Origin: Amoebophrya sp. A120
Taxonomy: Eukaryota; Sar; Dinophyceae; Syndiniales; Amoebophryaceae
NCBI GenBank assembly: GCA_905178155.1
Contig: CAJINV010000002.1
Coordinates: forward strand, 10,828,634-10,892,633
DNA length: 64,000 nt
Reading direction: 5' to 3'
The notes under the pieces are model-generated. The model had not been told where the DNA came from, ran no database searches, and saw only the letters and a list, made by a program, of their open reading frames with translations. The position numbers were made by a program, and so were the translations under genes. Below are positions 47,446-59,810 of this stretch, in pieces. Numbering within the stretch: the first letter of the stretch is position 1; each line of letters begins with the position of its first letter.

Positions 47446-50400
47446 ATGGCGCGCAGCTCAAATTATCCTGCGTACGTCCTGCTCGTGCCAGTGGGGTTCT
47501 CTCGCGCATTAGATTGGGGGTATGACCACCTGTCGAAATGTCAGGGCCAGCAGAAGGAAGTCGCATCGTGCGACCTGTCAGCGTGTGCATCGGAGGAATG
47601 CCTCGACTGCGTCTGGGGATCATGGTACGTGTACGCAACGTAAATATCGCGTGTGAAAAGATCATTATACGAAGCAGTGTCCGGGGTACCCGTAATACAA
47701 CTTACACAAAACATAATTCCAGGTCGTCGTTCTCCGCATGTGCCTGCAATGGTCTCCAGGAGCGACACCGTGAAATCTACTCGCACAACAATGGTTGTGG
47801 GAAGCCATGCGACGGCCCGATGTCAGAGACGGTCAGCTGCGAGCCGGACTGTCAGAAGCCAAAAGTAGACTGCGCACTGTCATCTTGGTCGTATTGGTCA
47901 ACATGTTCCGAGCCCTGCGGTGGAGGGGATACATTTCGGACGCGATCAATAGAAACGAAGGCAAGCAACGGCGGTGCACCGTGCGAAGCGAGCATGAAGG
48001 AAGTCTCAACATGTAACACGACACCATGCCACGACGCCGTGGACTGCGCACTAAACGAGTGGAGCTCATGGGGCGAATGTATTCATTTAGATGGCGTCCT
48101 TGATGATTTGGTAGATGAATGTGAGTGTAGTTGAATGTGAGTGCGGTATAAACGCCCCCTTAAGGTACGTGGAAGCCTTAAGTCATATTGGTAAGGAACC
48201 ATTCTAAGTTATATAGGTAGCAAAACATGCGGCAACGGTGAAATGAAGCGAACGCGGACGGTCTTGAATGAAGCGCGATTCGGCGGAAAGCTTTGCGATT
48301 TAACCAGTCTCGAGGAAGTGGCAGCGTGTGGAACGGATCCCTGCGACGTCGTTGAGGATTGCGTCTGGGGAGACTGGAGTTACTGGTCCGCATGCTCCCA
48401 GTCGTGCGGTGGGGGCCAGAAATCGCGGGCGAGGAATATCGACGTTGCCCCACGGAACGGCGGCCTGCACTGCGAGGCAAAAACTATGAGCGAAACGACG
48501 GGGTGCAACGAGCAGAGCTGCAGCGAGGTGCAGGATTGTGTCATCGGCGAGTGGACCGAGTGGGATGCCTGCTCTTGCAGTTGCAATGGTATTGTAAAAA
48601 GCTGCAAGTTCATGTTCAAGTTCATCTACTGCTCTGTTTTGCTGGTCCCGTGACGGCCCGTTGAGTAGAATCAACAATTCTTGTACAGTTGCGTGACCGA
48701 ACTTTGATGTTCAATTGTGCGAGACAACAAACAGGTATTCAGCAGCGCACGAGGCACATCGATGAGTTCCCACTGAACGGTGGGAAGGTCTGTCAGGGCG
48801 CGCTAAAAGAGATCCAGAGTTGCAATACGGGCCACGTTTGCGATCCGCCCCCCGGTCCAGCACCCATCGACTGTTTGCTTGAAGAGTGGTCGGATTGGTC
48901 CGTTTGTACTGCAAAGTGCGGCGGGGGCGTAACAAAACGGCACCGCAAAATTGCAACTTTTCCCGACTTCGGGGGCAAGGGCTGCGACGGAGAACTGGAG
49001 CAAGTGGAGATGTGCAACGAGCATCTCTGTGCGGAAGATATTCCGCCGCACGACGTTCCAATAAATTGCGACTGGGCGGAGTGGTAACCGCTTGATTGGC
49101 TTCTTGTGATCGCGTTGCACCATTTTTCGAAGTTGGTCGTTTGTATGATTGATGACAAGCATGTCGCTGTGCCGCAACGTAAAGCGGTGAAGACAAAAAA
49201 TGAAACTCAGGGACGAGTGGGGACCCTGTTCCGCTAGTTGCGGCCACGGTCAGCGCAACCGGCACCGCGAAATCAAAACCATGCCAAACAAGGTCGGTAA
49301 GCCTTGTGAAGAGGGCGCAATGTTTGAAGTGGAACACTGCGAGGGCCAGCACTGTGGTGACAAGGATTGCATCTGGTCTGAGTGGACGGCCTACGGTGCC
49401 TGTCCGTGTACCGGCTTGCGGGAACGGAGTAGACACATCGTTCAGCATTACAGCGGGCCACACGGCAAGCCCTGCGAAGGCGCCGCCGTGGAAACGCGGG
49501 CCTGCTATCCACAGCAAATTTACCTCAAACACCGACCACAGAAACATGGCAATTCATCTTCCTCAGGATACAGAAATCCGATATTCTAATCTCGGGTTGA
49601 CGAAATCATTTTTGCTGTCAGAAGAGAGCGTGTGGTGGTGCGGTAAATTTTTGTTGGGTTGCATACCTGCCAGCCGGATTGCATTAAGGACCAGATTGAT
49701 TGCGTAGCGTCTGAGTGGGGCGACTGGAGTGAGTGCACGGCGACGTGCAACGGCGGCCAGCAGTTCCGGCAGAAGATGATTGAGGCGGAAGTGTTAAACG
49801 GGGGCCGACCCTGCCAGACCGATCTGAAAGAGACCCGGGGGTGCAACCAGGACGTCGTTTGTTACGACCAAATGCCGGAAGACTGCTTAATGACTGAGTG
49901 GAGTTACTGGAGCACCTGCAGCGTCACCTGTGGCGAAGGACAAAAAAGCCGCGAACGCACCATCCAGCGCCACCCGGCCTGGGGCGGAAAGACCTGCGAG
50001 CGAGAGTCTTTAGTCGAGGTAGTTTTTCGTGCAGTTTTCTTCGCCCTTTTTTGTTCCCGCAGCGAAGTTGGACATTTTTTTTCCGGAAGACGTGTTTCTC
50101 TTATTCGGGATCTGCTTTGTCCATCACCATCTTTAATGCCCTGACATCACAGACAAAAGGCTGCACCATGGAGCAGTGCCCAGAAGACGTAGACTGTGTG
50201 TGGGGAGAGTGGACCGAATGGAACGACTGCAGTGCTACCTGCGGAAACGGAGTGCACGAGCGGGAACGTGGCATTGATGTACGAATATCATGTGTTTTTT
50301 TCGCATTTGAGTTGCATTGCCTAACCCTAGTGTGAAAAACTCGACATCTTAGCCATGAAAGACATGCAAAAATTGTCGATGCAAAACATCAAAAATAAAA

Positions 50401-52090
50401 ATTCACGAAAAGGTTGCGCCCCGCGGGATCGGGAAGCTTTGTGAGGCGAAGGATCGTGCGGAAGTGAAGCCCTGCAAGGTGCAGGAATGTGACTCTCCCT
50501 GCGTGGACGGCTTGTGGTCCGAGTGGACCGAATTTTCACAGTGCTCGAAGTCCTGTGGTGGCGGTTATCGCTTTAGCAGCCGCGAGGTGTTGACCACCCC
50601 AAACTACTGCGGCAAGGGACTCGAAGGACCCAACAGAAGGTACGAGAAGTGCAACGAGCAGGAGTGCGGATTGGAAGCGGTTGACTGCGCCTACGCCGAG
50701 TGGGGCTACTGGTCAGATTGTTCCGCGCCCTGCAACGGAATCCAAGACCGAAGTCGCAGGATCGCAACGAACGCGGCGCACGGCGGAAAACCGTGCGAGG
50801 GCTCGATGAAGGAAATACAAGGATGCAACATCAGTACGGAGTTTATCTTTATGCTGGATGATGTTTTGGATTTGGTATGTTGAAAAGTCTTACCCTTTTG
50901 CTTGTACGTGAAGATGAAATTCAAATTTTCGAGCTCATCTGTTGAACCAACGCTTGCTGCAGGGTTCCTCTTTCAAAAATTTCCACTACGTTTCGGAAAA
51001 AAGTAGACATCAACTTCTGCGCGAATTGATAAATCACGCATACAGATTCCTCCGATTGCAAGGGAGTTCCGGTGGACTGCATCCTTGAGGAGTGGTCGGA
51101 TTATGGCAGCTGCTCCGCCGATTGCGGGGGTGGCGTGCACCGCAGAGAGAGGAGAATTTTACAGAAGCCGCAGAATGGCGGGATGCCCTGTCACGGGTCG
51201 CTCGTGGAAGTGAGCGGGTGCAACGACTGGAAATGCGCAACAACCATCGACTGCGTCTGGGGCTACTGGAGCAGCTGGGGTGCGTGCTCCAAGGAGTGTG
51301 GCGGCGGGACAACCACGAGATTTCGCCACATCGATACCATGCCCAGTGAAGACGGAAAGCCGTGCGATTTGGACGACTCGCTGGAAGTCGAGAGCTGCAA
51401 CAAATACCCCTGCGGAAGCATCCAGTATTGCGTGTGGGGAAGCTGGAGCGGCTGGTATAACTTCACTAGCACAGCAGGCTTCAAGGCTGAATGGGATTAC
51501 ATGAGCCTTTTTTCGTCTCTTGCGTGCCGCTTTTGACATCATCGAACATTTTCCAATGAATTGATAAAGCGTCTCTATTTGCACTCACAGGTCCGATTGT
51601 AGTGCAACATGCGGAACTGCGGAGACGTCAAGATATCGAAATCTCGAGTACAGCAGCTACGAGCCGTGGGACCAGAAGGACATACTAGTCACAGGTTTGC
51701 AGCAGACTGCATTTTTTGCCTGTTTTGCTTCTCTTATCGACGTTTAAGGTGTTGCCACGAAGAAGCATGAGATGTGCGCAAAAAGGAATCGCGGTAAATT
51801 TTGTCCAAACGTATCTCTACTACCGAGGTATCTTGGCCGAGCTCGAAAAGACACTCTCTCCGCCCGGGGCCGAGTACTCGATCAAGCATCTGCTTGGATG
51901 CTTCTTCGCCGGTATGGTTGCCTGTATCGTAGGCTTGGGATTCCTCACCGGGGTTTTTAGGAGAAGACAGAATGACGAGGGCAGTTCATTGTCTCCGTTC
52001 GATTCTTCCACGGCCTCGCCGATGCTGGAGCCAACAGATATACTAACCAGGAACCCTGCACCCGCACCTGAGCCACCAGGTTCGTCGTGA
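47446..52090 (+). CDS. TSP1-repeat transmembrane protein, copy 1 (16 repeats)
   Basis: Eleven exons: 47446-47624, 47723-48078, 48217-48588, 48735-49083, 49211-49505, 49671-50018, 50153-50278, 50413-50833, 51046-51454, 51591-51694 and 51828-52090; 1,073 residues. Nine introns are GT-AG; intron five is not (see the element at 49506). The N-terminus has a modest hydrophobic segment (AYVLLVPVGFSRA). Sixteen TSP1 repeats follow, each with W-x-x-W and CSxxC-type cores. These are typical C-mannosylation and O-fucosylation sites in this family. One transmembrane segment (LLGCFFAGMVACIVGLGFLT) and a short tail follow. Repeats 1 and 8 are a CxC-x-G-L-x-ER variant; 5 and 13 have CNG. A cell-surface adhesion role is likely by analogy with apicomplexan TSP1 adhesins. 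The tail may instead extend to 52490. Confidence 0.85.
49506..49665 (+). mobile_element. Introner-like element forming a non-GT-AG intron
   Basis: 160 bases between two copies of CCTGC (49501-49505 and 49666-49670). The ends are imperfect inverted repeats: both read TAT-x-CA from outside, then share AATTTACC and later ACCACA within the first 40 bases. Removing the element and one CCTGC restores the reading frame and the C-x-PDC pattern of the neighbouring TSP1 repeats. No GT or AG fits at the ends. This is the structure described for introner elements: a small transposon acting as an intron. Confidence 0.7.
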
Positions 52091-52353
52091 CCGAACGAAT
52101 TTTTTTGATCTCTCGGAACTTATTCGTGAGAAACCGATTTTCCAGATTTTTTGTTTTACTATGAAATGTGAGATTCATACTGGGTCGGTCCCGATGCGAG
52201 CTTTCAGCAGTAGTTCCGCAGTTTTTAACGAATCCGCTTCGTTTATTCCGCTTTCATATCGTGCTGGTGTCTTTCCACATGATATCTGATAGCATCCCCG
52301 AGGAAACGAAAAACACTTCGCTCGCTTTATTGTCGATAATTTCTCAAACCTAG

Positions 52354-52490
52354 ATACTAACGCGAGTGCGGACCTCCACGAGTACCTAGATGCAAATTTG
52401 TTTCCGGCCTTCGCCTTGGAGGAGGCGCTCATGGAGGAACCACATATCGAGCCCGGCCTGATGCGCTCAAGCTTCTTTCGCGTTTTTTGA
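52354..52490 (+). CDS. Possible alternative last exon of TSP1 copy 1
   Basis: An open frame following an AG at 52352-52353 encodes 44 residues with a helical, acidic pattern (LHEYLDANLFPAFALEEALM) and ends in TGA. A GT donor at 52080, eight bases before the called TGA block of copy 1, joins it in phase, which would replace the last three residues of copy 1 by this segment. The stretch also faintly resembles a Dpy-30-type dimerisation helix, so it might belong to a separate small gene. Confidence 0.35.
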
Positions 52491-53591
52491 AATAGCATCT
52501 CCCAGTTGTTGTATAGTGGACGAGCCGCGGCGCCGTCCCGTTCTCTTAGTAAAAGTGATTTCTAGGCGAGCGCACGAAAATAAATACGAGTCGAAGCTCA
52601 GCAAGAGATTGCTGCACGCAAGCGCCTTTTACATCATAGTTAGAGTGAAGTGTTTTTCTGTTCAAGTGAATGTAGCGGAACTGCAGCCAGGAAAGCTTGC
52701 CTTGGGACGACCGATATTTTATCCTGCATAAATCTCATTTTCAGTCAATGGAACAATGCGATGTCTCTGCTCGTCTAGAAAGAGCTAGACATGCAGGTCG
52801 GCGGCAGAAAGCAAGTAGACTTGCCTGCTGCGCGACCGGGAACTTCTGCGGAAATATTTTTACGTAAAGACAAGCCAGAGACAAGAAAACAGAAAACTTA
52901 TTTGTACGAACTACCATGCGAGTAGTGTTGAGTTTACGTAGAAGTCGAGTTGGACTTGTACGATGCTAAATCTTCCGCCCTGTCATCCCAACGGGAGCTA
53001 GGCGCTGGGCATGCGGAAAGAAACACGGGACATGCAAATTTATCATGCTGCACAGCTGCACCGTGACCGACGGCTAGCGTACCAGATTTCTAGTATACAG
53101 CAAGTCTGGTCCTGGATCTGGTAGTCCAGTAGAAACTGTCGTGTGCGGTCTGATGCGGAAAAAAATCCGCGTGCCTGGTTGACGCGACGTGTTCTCGTTT
53201 TTTTCCCGGAGTGGAAAGGATGCTGTGGCCCATGTTGGTTGAGTTTGACACCACACAAAAAACGAGCGATGCCGGTAGAAGTACCTATGTTTCGCTTGGA
53301 AGAAGGGCAAGGGCCCTATTTGTTTGCAGGTGGAAAAATTTCTTTTGAAGACACTGACGCGAGAAGTGCTGTGTGTGTGCGATGCTATGTCGAGTCGGAC
53401 TGAGTCCACTTCTGAGCAGTCACCGAGTCGCTGTGTAGACGGGCATGGCACGACAGAGGAAAATATTTCCTCAGTGCAAGACGAACATCTTTTTCTAAAA
53501 GCGTTTTCTACCTGGTGGTTGCCCTCTCCCTCATTTACACAGCAAAGAGTCAAAACTGCAGAGCGGACCTTATTGCACCGCTCGAGGAGGG
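52491..53591. other. Intergenic stretch between TSP1 copies 1 and 2
   Basis: No exon with splice support is seen. An ORF at 53324-53695 overlaps the start of copy 2 in another frame and is not called. Confidence 0.45.
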
Positions 53592-56500
53592 ATGCGGGCC
53601 GCAGCAGCAAGCCAGTTGCTGCTCGTGGCGGTACTGCCCGTCAGGCAAGCCAACGCAAAAGACGAGCACTCCTCAAAGCATTCGTCGTCGTCTAAGGAGA
53701 CGCTGAAATGCGAGGGGACGCAGAAGGAGGTATCCGACTGCGGGAACGCTATGTGCGACGGGTGCTACCCAACAGATTGCGTGTGGGGCCAGTGGTCTGA
53801 ATATGGTCCCTGCACCTGTGAAGGGTTGCAAGTAAGTTGTACATTGTTGCTGTTGGTTCATCGTGCTGCAATGAATTACGAAGGCGTAGTTCTTTCCTCG
53901 TAGGTTAACACTGATTGAACGCAAAATTTTCATAGATTCTTGCTATCTCCCGCCCTTTCCATTTGTATCAGGAGCGACACCGCGGCATTGATCAAGAGAA
54001 CAACGAATGCGGAAAGCCGTGCAGCGGCAGCAAGGTAGAGACCGTAACCTGTCACCCGGAGTGCGTGAAGGACCCGGTAGACTGCAAACTGAGTGAGTGG
54101 TCCTACTGGTCAGACTGCGACAAAGAGTGTGACGGCGGGCAGCGCACGCGCACGCGGGAAATCACCACCGAGGAAAAGAACGGCGGAAAACCGTGTAAGG
54201 GTTCCCTGAAAGAGACGAAGGAGTGCAACACGAGACCCTGCCACTCCGCTGCGGACTGCCAGTTGTCCGAGTGGAGCAGTTGGGGCGAGTATTCACTTTT
54301 GCGACCGCTCTAGTTGTTTATTCAGCGAACAAACCACGGGTTGGCAGTACATTCATTCTTCTCCGAAAAATGCGCGGAACTTGCAAAGTGGTGTCCGCGG
54401 CTGCGATTTTAGTTGTCATCATCTCGGTCGTGACTGATGTAGCAGGTCACAGGCGGCGGTTCCAGATGTATGTAAAGAACCAAACAAGCTACTACAACGC
54501 TCAGGTGCTCCAAATCCTGCGGTGGAGGTCAGCAGCAGAAAACGCGAACAATCGAGGTGGCGGCGAAATTCGGTGGCCAGCCCTGCACAGACCCGTTAGT
54601 AGAAATCCAAGGCTGCAACGAGCAGGTTTGCGAGGATCCGGTCGACTGTCAGTGGGGTACAATGAAATATAAATTTCTGATTGCAGTGCTGATTGTGAAT
54701 CTGATCCAAGTTCAGAATGATGTACCAAAATAAGTAGAATAGTCTGTATACTAACTGTGTCTTCATTCGTTCGTATCTATCGGGCGCCCGGCAGTTTTCC
54801 GTGTTGCGATTGCAAACACAGCACGAAAAATCTGAATCCTTTCGCTCAGGTGAGTGGTCCTCTTACTCGGCGTGCAGCAAAACTTGCAACGGCGGTGAGA
54901 AAACACGGTCTAGGCTGATCACGGTCGCACCACGCGCGGGTGGCAAGCTCTGCGACGACAAGAGCATGTCCGAAGTAGCACCGTGCGCTTTGGAAACTTG
55001 CGAGACCCCGGTCGACTGCGAATTATCGGAGTGGTCAGATTGGGACGACTGCTCGTGCTCATGCAATGGTAAAGCGTTTTTGGATCTAGCAATCTGCCAT
55101 GCAAAGAAAGCAAGGCTAAGACAAGCAAACAGTCATGGTCATCTCAAATTGCAATTGCAAAAAGTGTAAGTGGAGGAGGAGATTCTGTTGTGACGACGAA
55201 TCCAATTTTTAGGTATCCACGCACGTGCCCGTTACGTTTCCACGTACCCTTTGAAGGGCGGCAAGCCGTGCGACGGGTCATTGAAAGAGATCAAGAGTTG
55301 CAACGTCGACAACTGCAATATCAAGCCGACCACTCCGGCCCCCTCGGTGGACTGCGCTCTAGGCTCTTGGAGCGACTGGACGTCTTGCTCCGTGACCTGC
55401 GGTGGCGGGGAGCAAACGCGCAACCGAATTGTGTTCACGCAACCGAAATACGGCGGAAAGATCTGCAGCGGTACGAAAACGAATGCGATTTTATTATGCG
55501 AAAAATGTTGAGGTGTTTCTGTTTCCGTTTCGGCTCGTTGAGTGCTTGGAGCATGATGTTACGGCACGGACAGATACGTAGGCACAGCGGTTAAATGCAG
55601 GATCTACAACATCACTCGCCGCTGAGCAGCTTTAGTAGTCTTGTTTCCTCTATCACGTTGTTTACCAATCTTAAGGTGATCTGAAGGAGATTCGAGGGTG
55701 CAACACGGAGGTGTGCGTGAACGAAGACGGACACAAGACCGTGAAGGACTGCGTTTGGAGCGACTGGGACAGCTGGGGCGCGTGCTCTGTTACCTGCGGC
55801 GGGGGGCAGAAGGTGCGCGAGCGCCAGGTGATGACCATGCCGAACAAGTACGGGAGCCAGTGTGCGCCGGACGAGAAGTCCAGTATGGAGATCTCGGCCT
55901 GCAACGTGCAGCCGTGCGTGGCGGTGGACTGTCAGTGGGGCGACTGGAGTGACTGGGGCGCCTGCACTTGCACGGGGCTTATGGAGCGCCACCGATCGAT
56001 CGGCGTGCATCAGCAGGGTGCCGGCAAACTGTGCGAGGGCCCGAAGGTGGAAACCCAGAGGTGCGAGAACCCGGAGTGTGTGAAGGAGCCGCAGGACTGC
56101 GTCCTCTCGGAGTGGGACTCGTGGTCGCAGTGCACCGCAGCGTGCGGCGGGGGCCAGACCTACCGGACCCGGGGCATTCTGAAGGAGGCGAAGAACGGCG
56201 GCAAAACCTGCGAGAACGACGTGATGAAGGAAACCAAGCCGTGCAACGAGGAGGTGTGCGCGCAGCCGATCGATTGCGAAGTGAGCGCGTGGGATATTAA
56301 GAGGAAAAATCCCCCCTCCCCATATCGAAATGGTATGTTTCCGGAAATTTGTGTTGCTGATTTGAGACCTCAAATCACGTCGGTCTTGCAAGAAGGCAAC
56401 TCCACAAGCTCCGCAGCATTGTGCAGGCGGTTTGTGATGCTGATGGGCCTACAACACGGACGTTTCTCATGCTAGACGCCTAGGCCAGAGCCTCTCTACT

Positions 56501-58726
56501 TAGGCTTAGTATGGGGCTGCATTCCTCTCCAGCAAGACAAATCTTATGTGTGTACGCAAATCCTGCATCAGAAGCTTCGTTTTGATATGGGGAGGGGGGA
56601 TTTTTCCTTTTGATATGGGAGCCCTGGAGCAGCTGCTCCGCCACGTGCAACGGCGGCCAGCGGTTCCGCCGCCGCGTCATCGAGCAGCACGCCGCGGCGG
56701 GGGGCAAGTCCTGCGACTACGACCTGGAGGAGGTGGAGGCCTGCGGTACCGAGCCGTGCAAGACCCCGGTGGACTGCGTGTGGGGCAACTGGGAGGGATG
56801 GTCGGACTGCTCCGCCAGCTGCGGTGGCGGACAAAAATCACGCGACCGACATGTGTCCGTCAGTCCCAGGAACGGAGGTAAGCGTGGTTTCTGTGCTGGG
56901 CGCGAGTTTTCAAGTTTACCCCGTCTAGGATCGATTCTTTTGGCCAAGTTGTAGTTGCGGATGAACCAAAACTGCGACAGTGTCGCGATTCCATGTACAA
57001 CGGCTGACTACACAAACAGGAAGCAGTGAGTCGACGTTCATACTCATTCACCCAGTGCAAATCAAAACTAAAAGGTAAACTCTGCGAGGCGAAGTCCAAG
57101 GAGGAGGTTGCGCCCTGCAACACGCACGAGTGTGGTGAGGGCTGCGTCGACGGAGTGTGGGGCGCATGGAGCTATTGGGGCGCCTGCAGTGCCAGCTGCG
57201 GGGAGGGTTACCAGGTGCGCAGCCGGAAGATCGATACGCCGCCGAACCACTGCGGCGCAGAATTGGAAGGGATGAAGCAGGAGTTCCAAAAGTGCAACGA
57301 GCGCGAGTGCAGTGACGAGTCCGTGGATTGCGTGTTCAGCGATTGGACCGCATTCGGCGACTGCACCGACCCTTGCAACGGCATCAAAGACCGCACCCGC
57401 CGGATCACGCAAACCAGCTCCAAGGGCGGCAAGCCCTGCGACGGAGCCACGAAAGAGGTAAGTGTCACAGGCGCTGCGATGGCGGATGAACCTGCTACTT
57501 TCAGATGCAACGAATCAACTGAACACAATATTAAATCAACCGGCCCACGTATGCTTACTCATAATTGTCACTCAAATTATTAAACAAATGCAAAGTCGAT
57601 CCTCGTTCCTATGCAGGTCGAGCCATGCAACATCCCTGGTGACGGAACGACGGACTACGGGGAGAACTGTAAAAACGAGCCAGTCGACTGTGTCCTCGGG
57701 GAGTGGAGCTACTGGAGTGACTGCAGCGCCGAGTGCGAAGGCGGATCCCAGGTTCGTACGCGAGACATTGTCACGAAACCCAAAGGTTCTGGTAAGCCTT
57801 GCGAGGGGTCTCTTGAGCAGGTGCAGGGCTGCAACGCCTTCGTTTGCTCGAACGCCGTGGACTGCGAATGGGGTAAAAAGTCCTCTTCTTTTCGCCTTCT
57901 CGCGGTCGAGCGTGTTGTGGTTGGCTGACCAAATAGAGTCGCAACATATAATCCCTCCGATCTTGCATCTGATCTAGTGTGATTTAGCCACGTAATATTG
58001 TCCTACAGACAGCACTTTGCTTAAGTAAGCGCATAGTCAGCAACAAAACTACCCAGGTGAATGGCAGGGCTGGGGTGCGTGCAGTAAAGCCTGCGGCGGT
58101 GGCGAAAAGTCGCGGTTCAGGCACATCATCACCATGCCGAAGCACTCGGGAAAACCGTGCGACCACAAGAAGTCGGTGGAGGTGGAGCCCTGTAACATGC
58201 AGGTATGCGGCGAGGTGCAGTACTGTGGTTGGGGGGAGTGGTCGGGCTTCTCAGAATGCTCGACCACTTGCGGGCCCGGTCAAATGACAAGGACGAGGTA
58301 CGTTCATGTTTTTTTTCATGCGATAGAAAACCACACTGGCTCTTTGCCCGCTCGAACGGAATTCACAGAAGCGTTTAGAACAAACTACAGCAGCTCTACC
58401 TCAGTGAAAAAGAGTTTGGAAAATTCTATATGCTGAACCAATACAAAAACAGAAAACTTGGTTTGACTACAAGTCAACCGTACGAGGACTCCGATGTCAT
58501 GGTGACTGGCATACTAGCGTCCGTTTTCCAGAGCATAAACACGAACAAGCTCGACCACCTGCTGCTCGTCTTTTTCGCGGGTATGGCCATGAGCATTGCG
58601 CTTCTGGCGCTCGCGTACGCCGGAATCGGGAGGATGAACATTCGGGGTGGCGCTTTGGGGGCTACGGTGCCCGGGGCTGACCACGAACTCTTGGAGCCGC
58701 AGGATAGGGACGAGCCGGTGGAGTAG
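53592..58726 (+). CDS. TSP1-repeat transmembrane protein, copy 2 (16 repeats)
   Basis: Eleven exons: 53592-53831, 53972-54288, 54505-54656, 54850-55068, 55213-55470, 55676-56294, 56621-56877, 57075-57457, 57617-57872, 58057-58297 and 58453-58726; 1,071 residues. A clear signal peptide (LLLVAVLPVRQANA) is followed by sixteen TSP1 repeats, a transmembrane segment (HLLLVFFAGMAMSIALLALA) and an acidic 35-residue tail. Repeat subtypes match copy 1 position by position, including the CVDG-W start of repeat 12, and the membrane-proximal VTGILA and FFAGM motifs are shared. Intron positions in repeats 3 (WGE|C) and 5 (CN|G) are shared; most others differ. Intron six is a transposon-like element without GT-AG ends. 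A surface or secretory-organelle adhesin is likely. Confidence 0.88.
56295..56615 (+). mobile_element. Introner-like element with 36-bp inverted repeats
   Basis: 321 bases flanked by TGGGA on both sides (56290-56294 and 56616-56620). The first 36 bases (56295-56330) and last 36 bases (56580-56615) are inverted repeats differing at only about three positions; they begin TAT and contain an A5 run, a C6 run and a second CATATC block. Removal with one TGGGA restores the codon Trp-Glu-Pro-Trp of TSP1 repeat 10. No GT-AG pair restores the frame. No ORF lies inside, so it would be non-autonomous. Confidence 0.85.
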
Positions 58727-59205
58727 AAACTGTGGCGGGTTCTACTTTCCCCATTCAAAAAATCTTACTTAGTGGTCGCCATGAAACTACTTTACGCATT
58801 TTTTAAGTCACTAAATTTTTTTCGTTCGATAATGCCACGAGAATCAATATGAGTAGTTGACTAGTATGTAGTGAGGTCACCGAACGGTTCTAACCAGGGA
58901 GTTTTCTTGACATATACCCTGAAAAACGACCGGCAGTTTTCAAGCGGTCGGAAGCGTTTTTTGACATAAATAAATTTCAATTATCAAGCGGCTCTGGCTG
59001 TGTCGGCACCGAATCGCCAGCGGATTCTATCGATCGCCGCTTGATAAAACGACGCAGAGAAACCAGCAAAAGGGGCGTCCTTCTGAGGCGCCCACCGCCT
59101 TAGTGTCTGGCGGTTTGGGGCGCCCAAAAAGGAGCGGGAAAAAAACGCGCCCAAAATCAGAACAGCGAAACAGCATGGCACGGCCGCGATTCCGGAGCAT
59201 TTTGG

Positions 59206-59225
59206 GCGGCCGCGAAAGCGGCCGC
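59206..59225. repeat. Perfect GC hairpin with GAAA loop
   Basis: An 8-bp stem of GCGGCCGC closes a GAAA tetraloop; a GNRA loop is very stable in RNA. It lies in GC-rich sequence that also has inverted GGCGCC-containing segments at about 59070-59130. Confidence 0.8.
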
Positions 59226-59328
59226 ATTTTCGCCGGTTACAGAGCCTGGGAAGGTTTGCAAAAAGCGCAGGCTAGAAAAATAAAAACGCAAAAAAGCAAA
59301 AGCGCGCCAGACGCGCCAAGCCGATCCG

Positions 59329-59399
59329 CATGCTATGGGCCCGATTTTTCTTCGCTTTTTGGGCGCCCCCCGCGGCACTCGGATCGGCCCCATAGCATG
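59329..59399. repeat. Inverted repeat, 17-bp arms
   Basis: 59329-59345 and 59383-59399 are reverse complements at 16 of 17 bases, with 37 bases between. They are part of the structured GC-rich region at 59.0-59.5 kb. Confidence 0.8.
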
Positions 59400-59746
59400 G
59401 GAGCTAGCTTTCGGAAAGGAATGTCGGGAATTTGGATTTGCCAAAATTTGCGACGTTTACCAAGCGGCCGCCATACCGTGCGGCCTAACGTTACTCGTGG
59501 CGGTATGGCGAGCCCAGAAAAAGCAAAGCCGCGGCCAAGGCGACGGCCGGCAAGAAAACGCCCACGACCTCACTACCTCCGCCCCGGCGGCTATATTTGG
59601 TACAAGAGTCAACGAGTAGAAGTAGAACTAAAAAGAAACCAAATGAGTCACACGGGAAATAATTTCGGAAGTAGAAACCCGGCATTGCAAAACCAGTAAA
59701 ATAGTATCGGAAAACAAAATTGAGGAATGATAGGCGGATACGCGGT

Positions 59747-59810
59747 TGCTGCATGTGAATGAGCACTCACTGGAGACGTGCTGCATGTGAATGAGCACTC
59801 ACTGGAGACG
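59747..59810. repeat. Perfect 32-bp tandem duplication
   Basis: 59747-59778 is repeated exactly at 59779-59810. Confidence 0.88.

Noticed and set aside
53324-53695. Alternative start of TSP1 copy 2 in a different frame
   Set aside because: The ATG at 53592 gives a textbook signal peptide and continues in frame into repeat 1; the other frame does not.
59103-59699. 198-codon plus-strand ORF between TSP1 copies
   Set aside because: Overlaps several inverted repeats, starts without ATG, is Arg/Lys/Pro-rich and has no domain.
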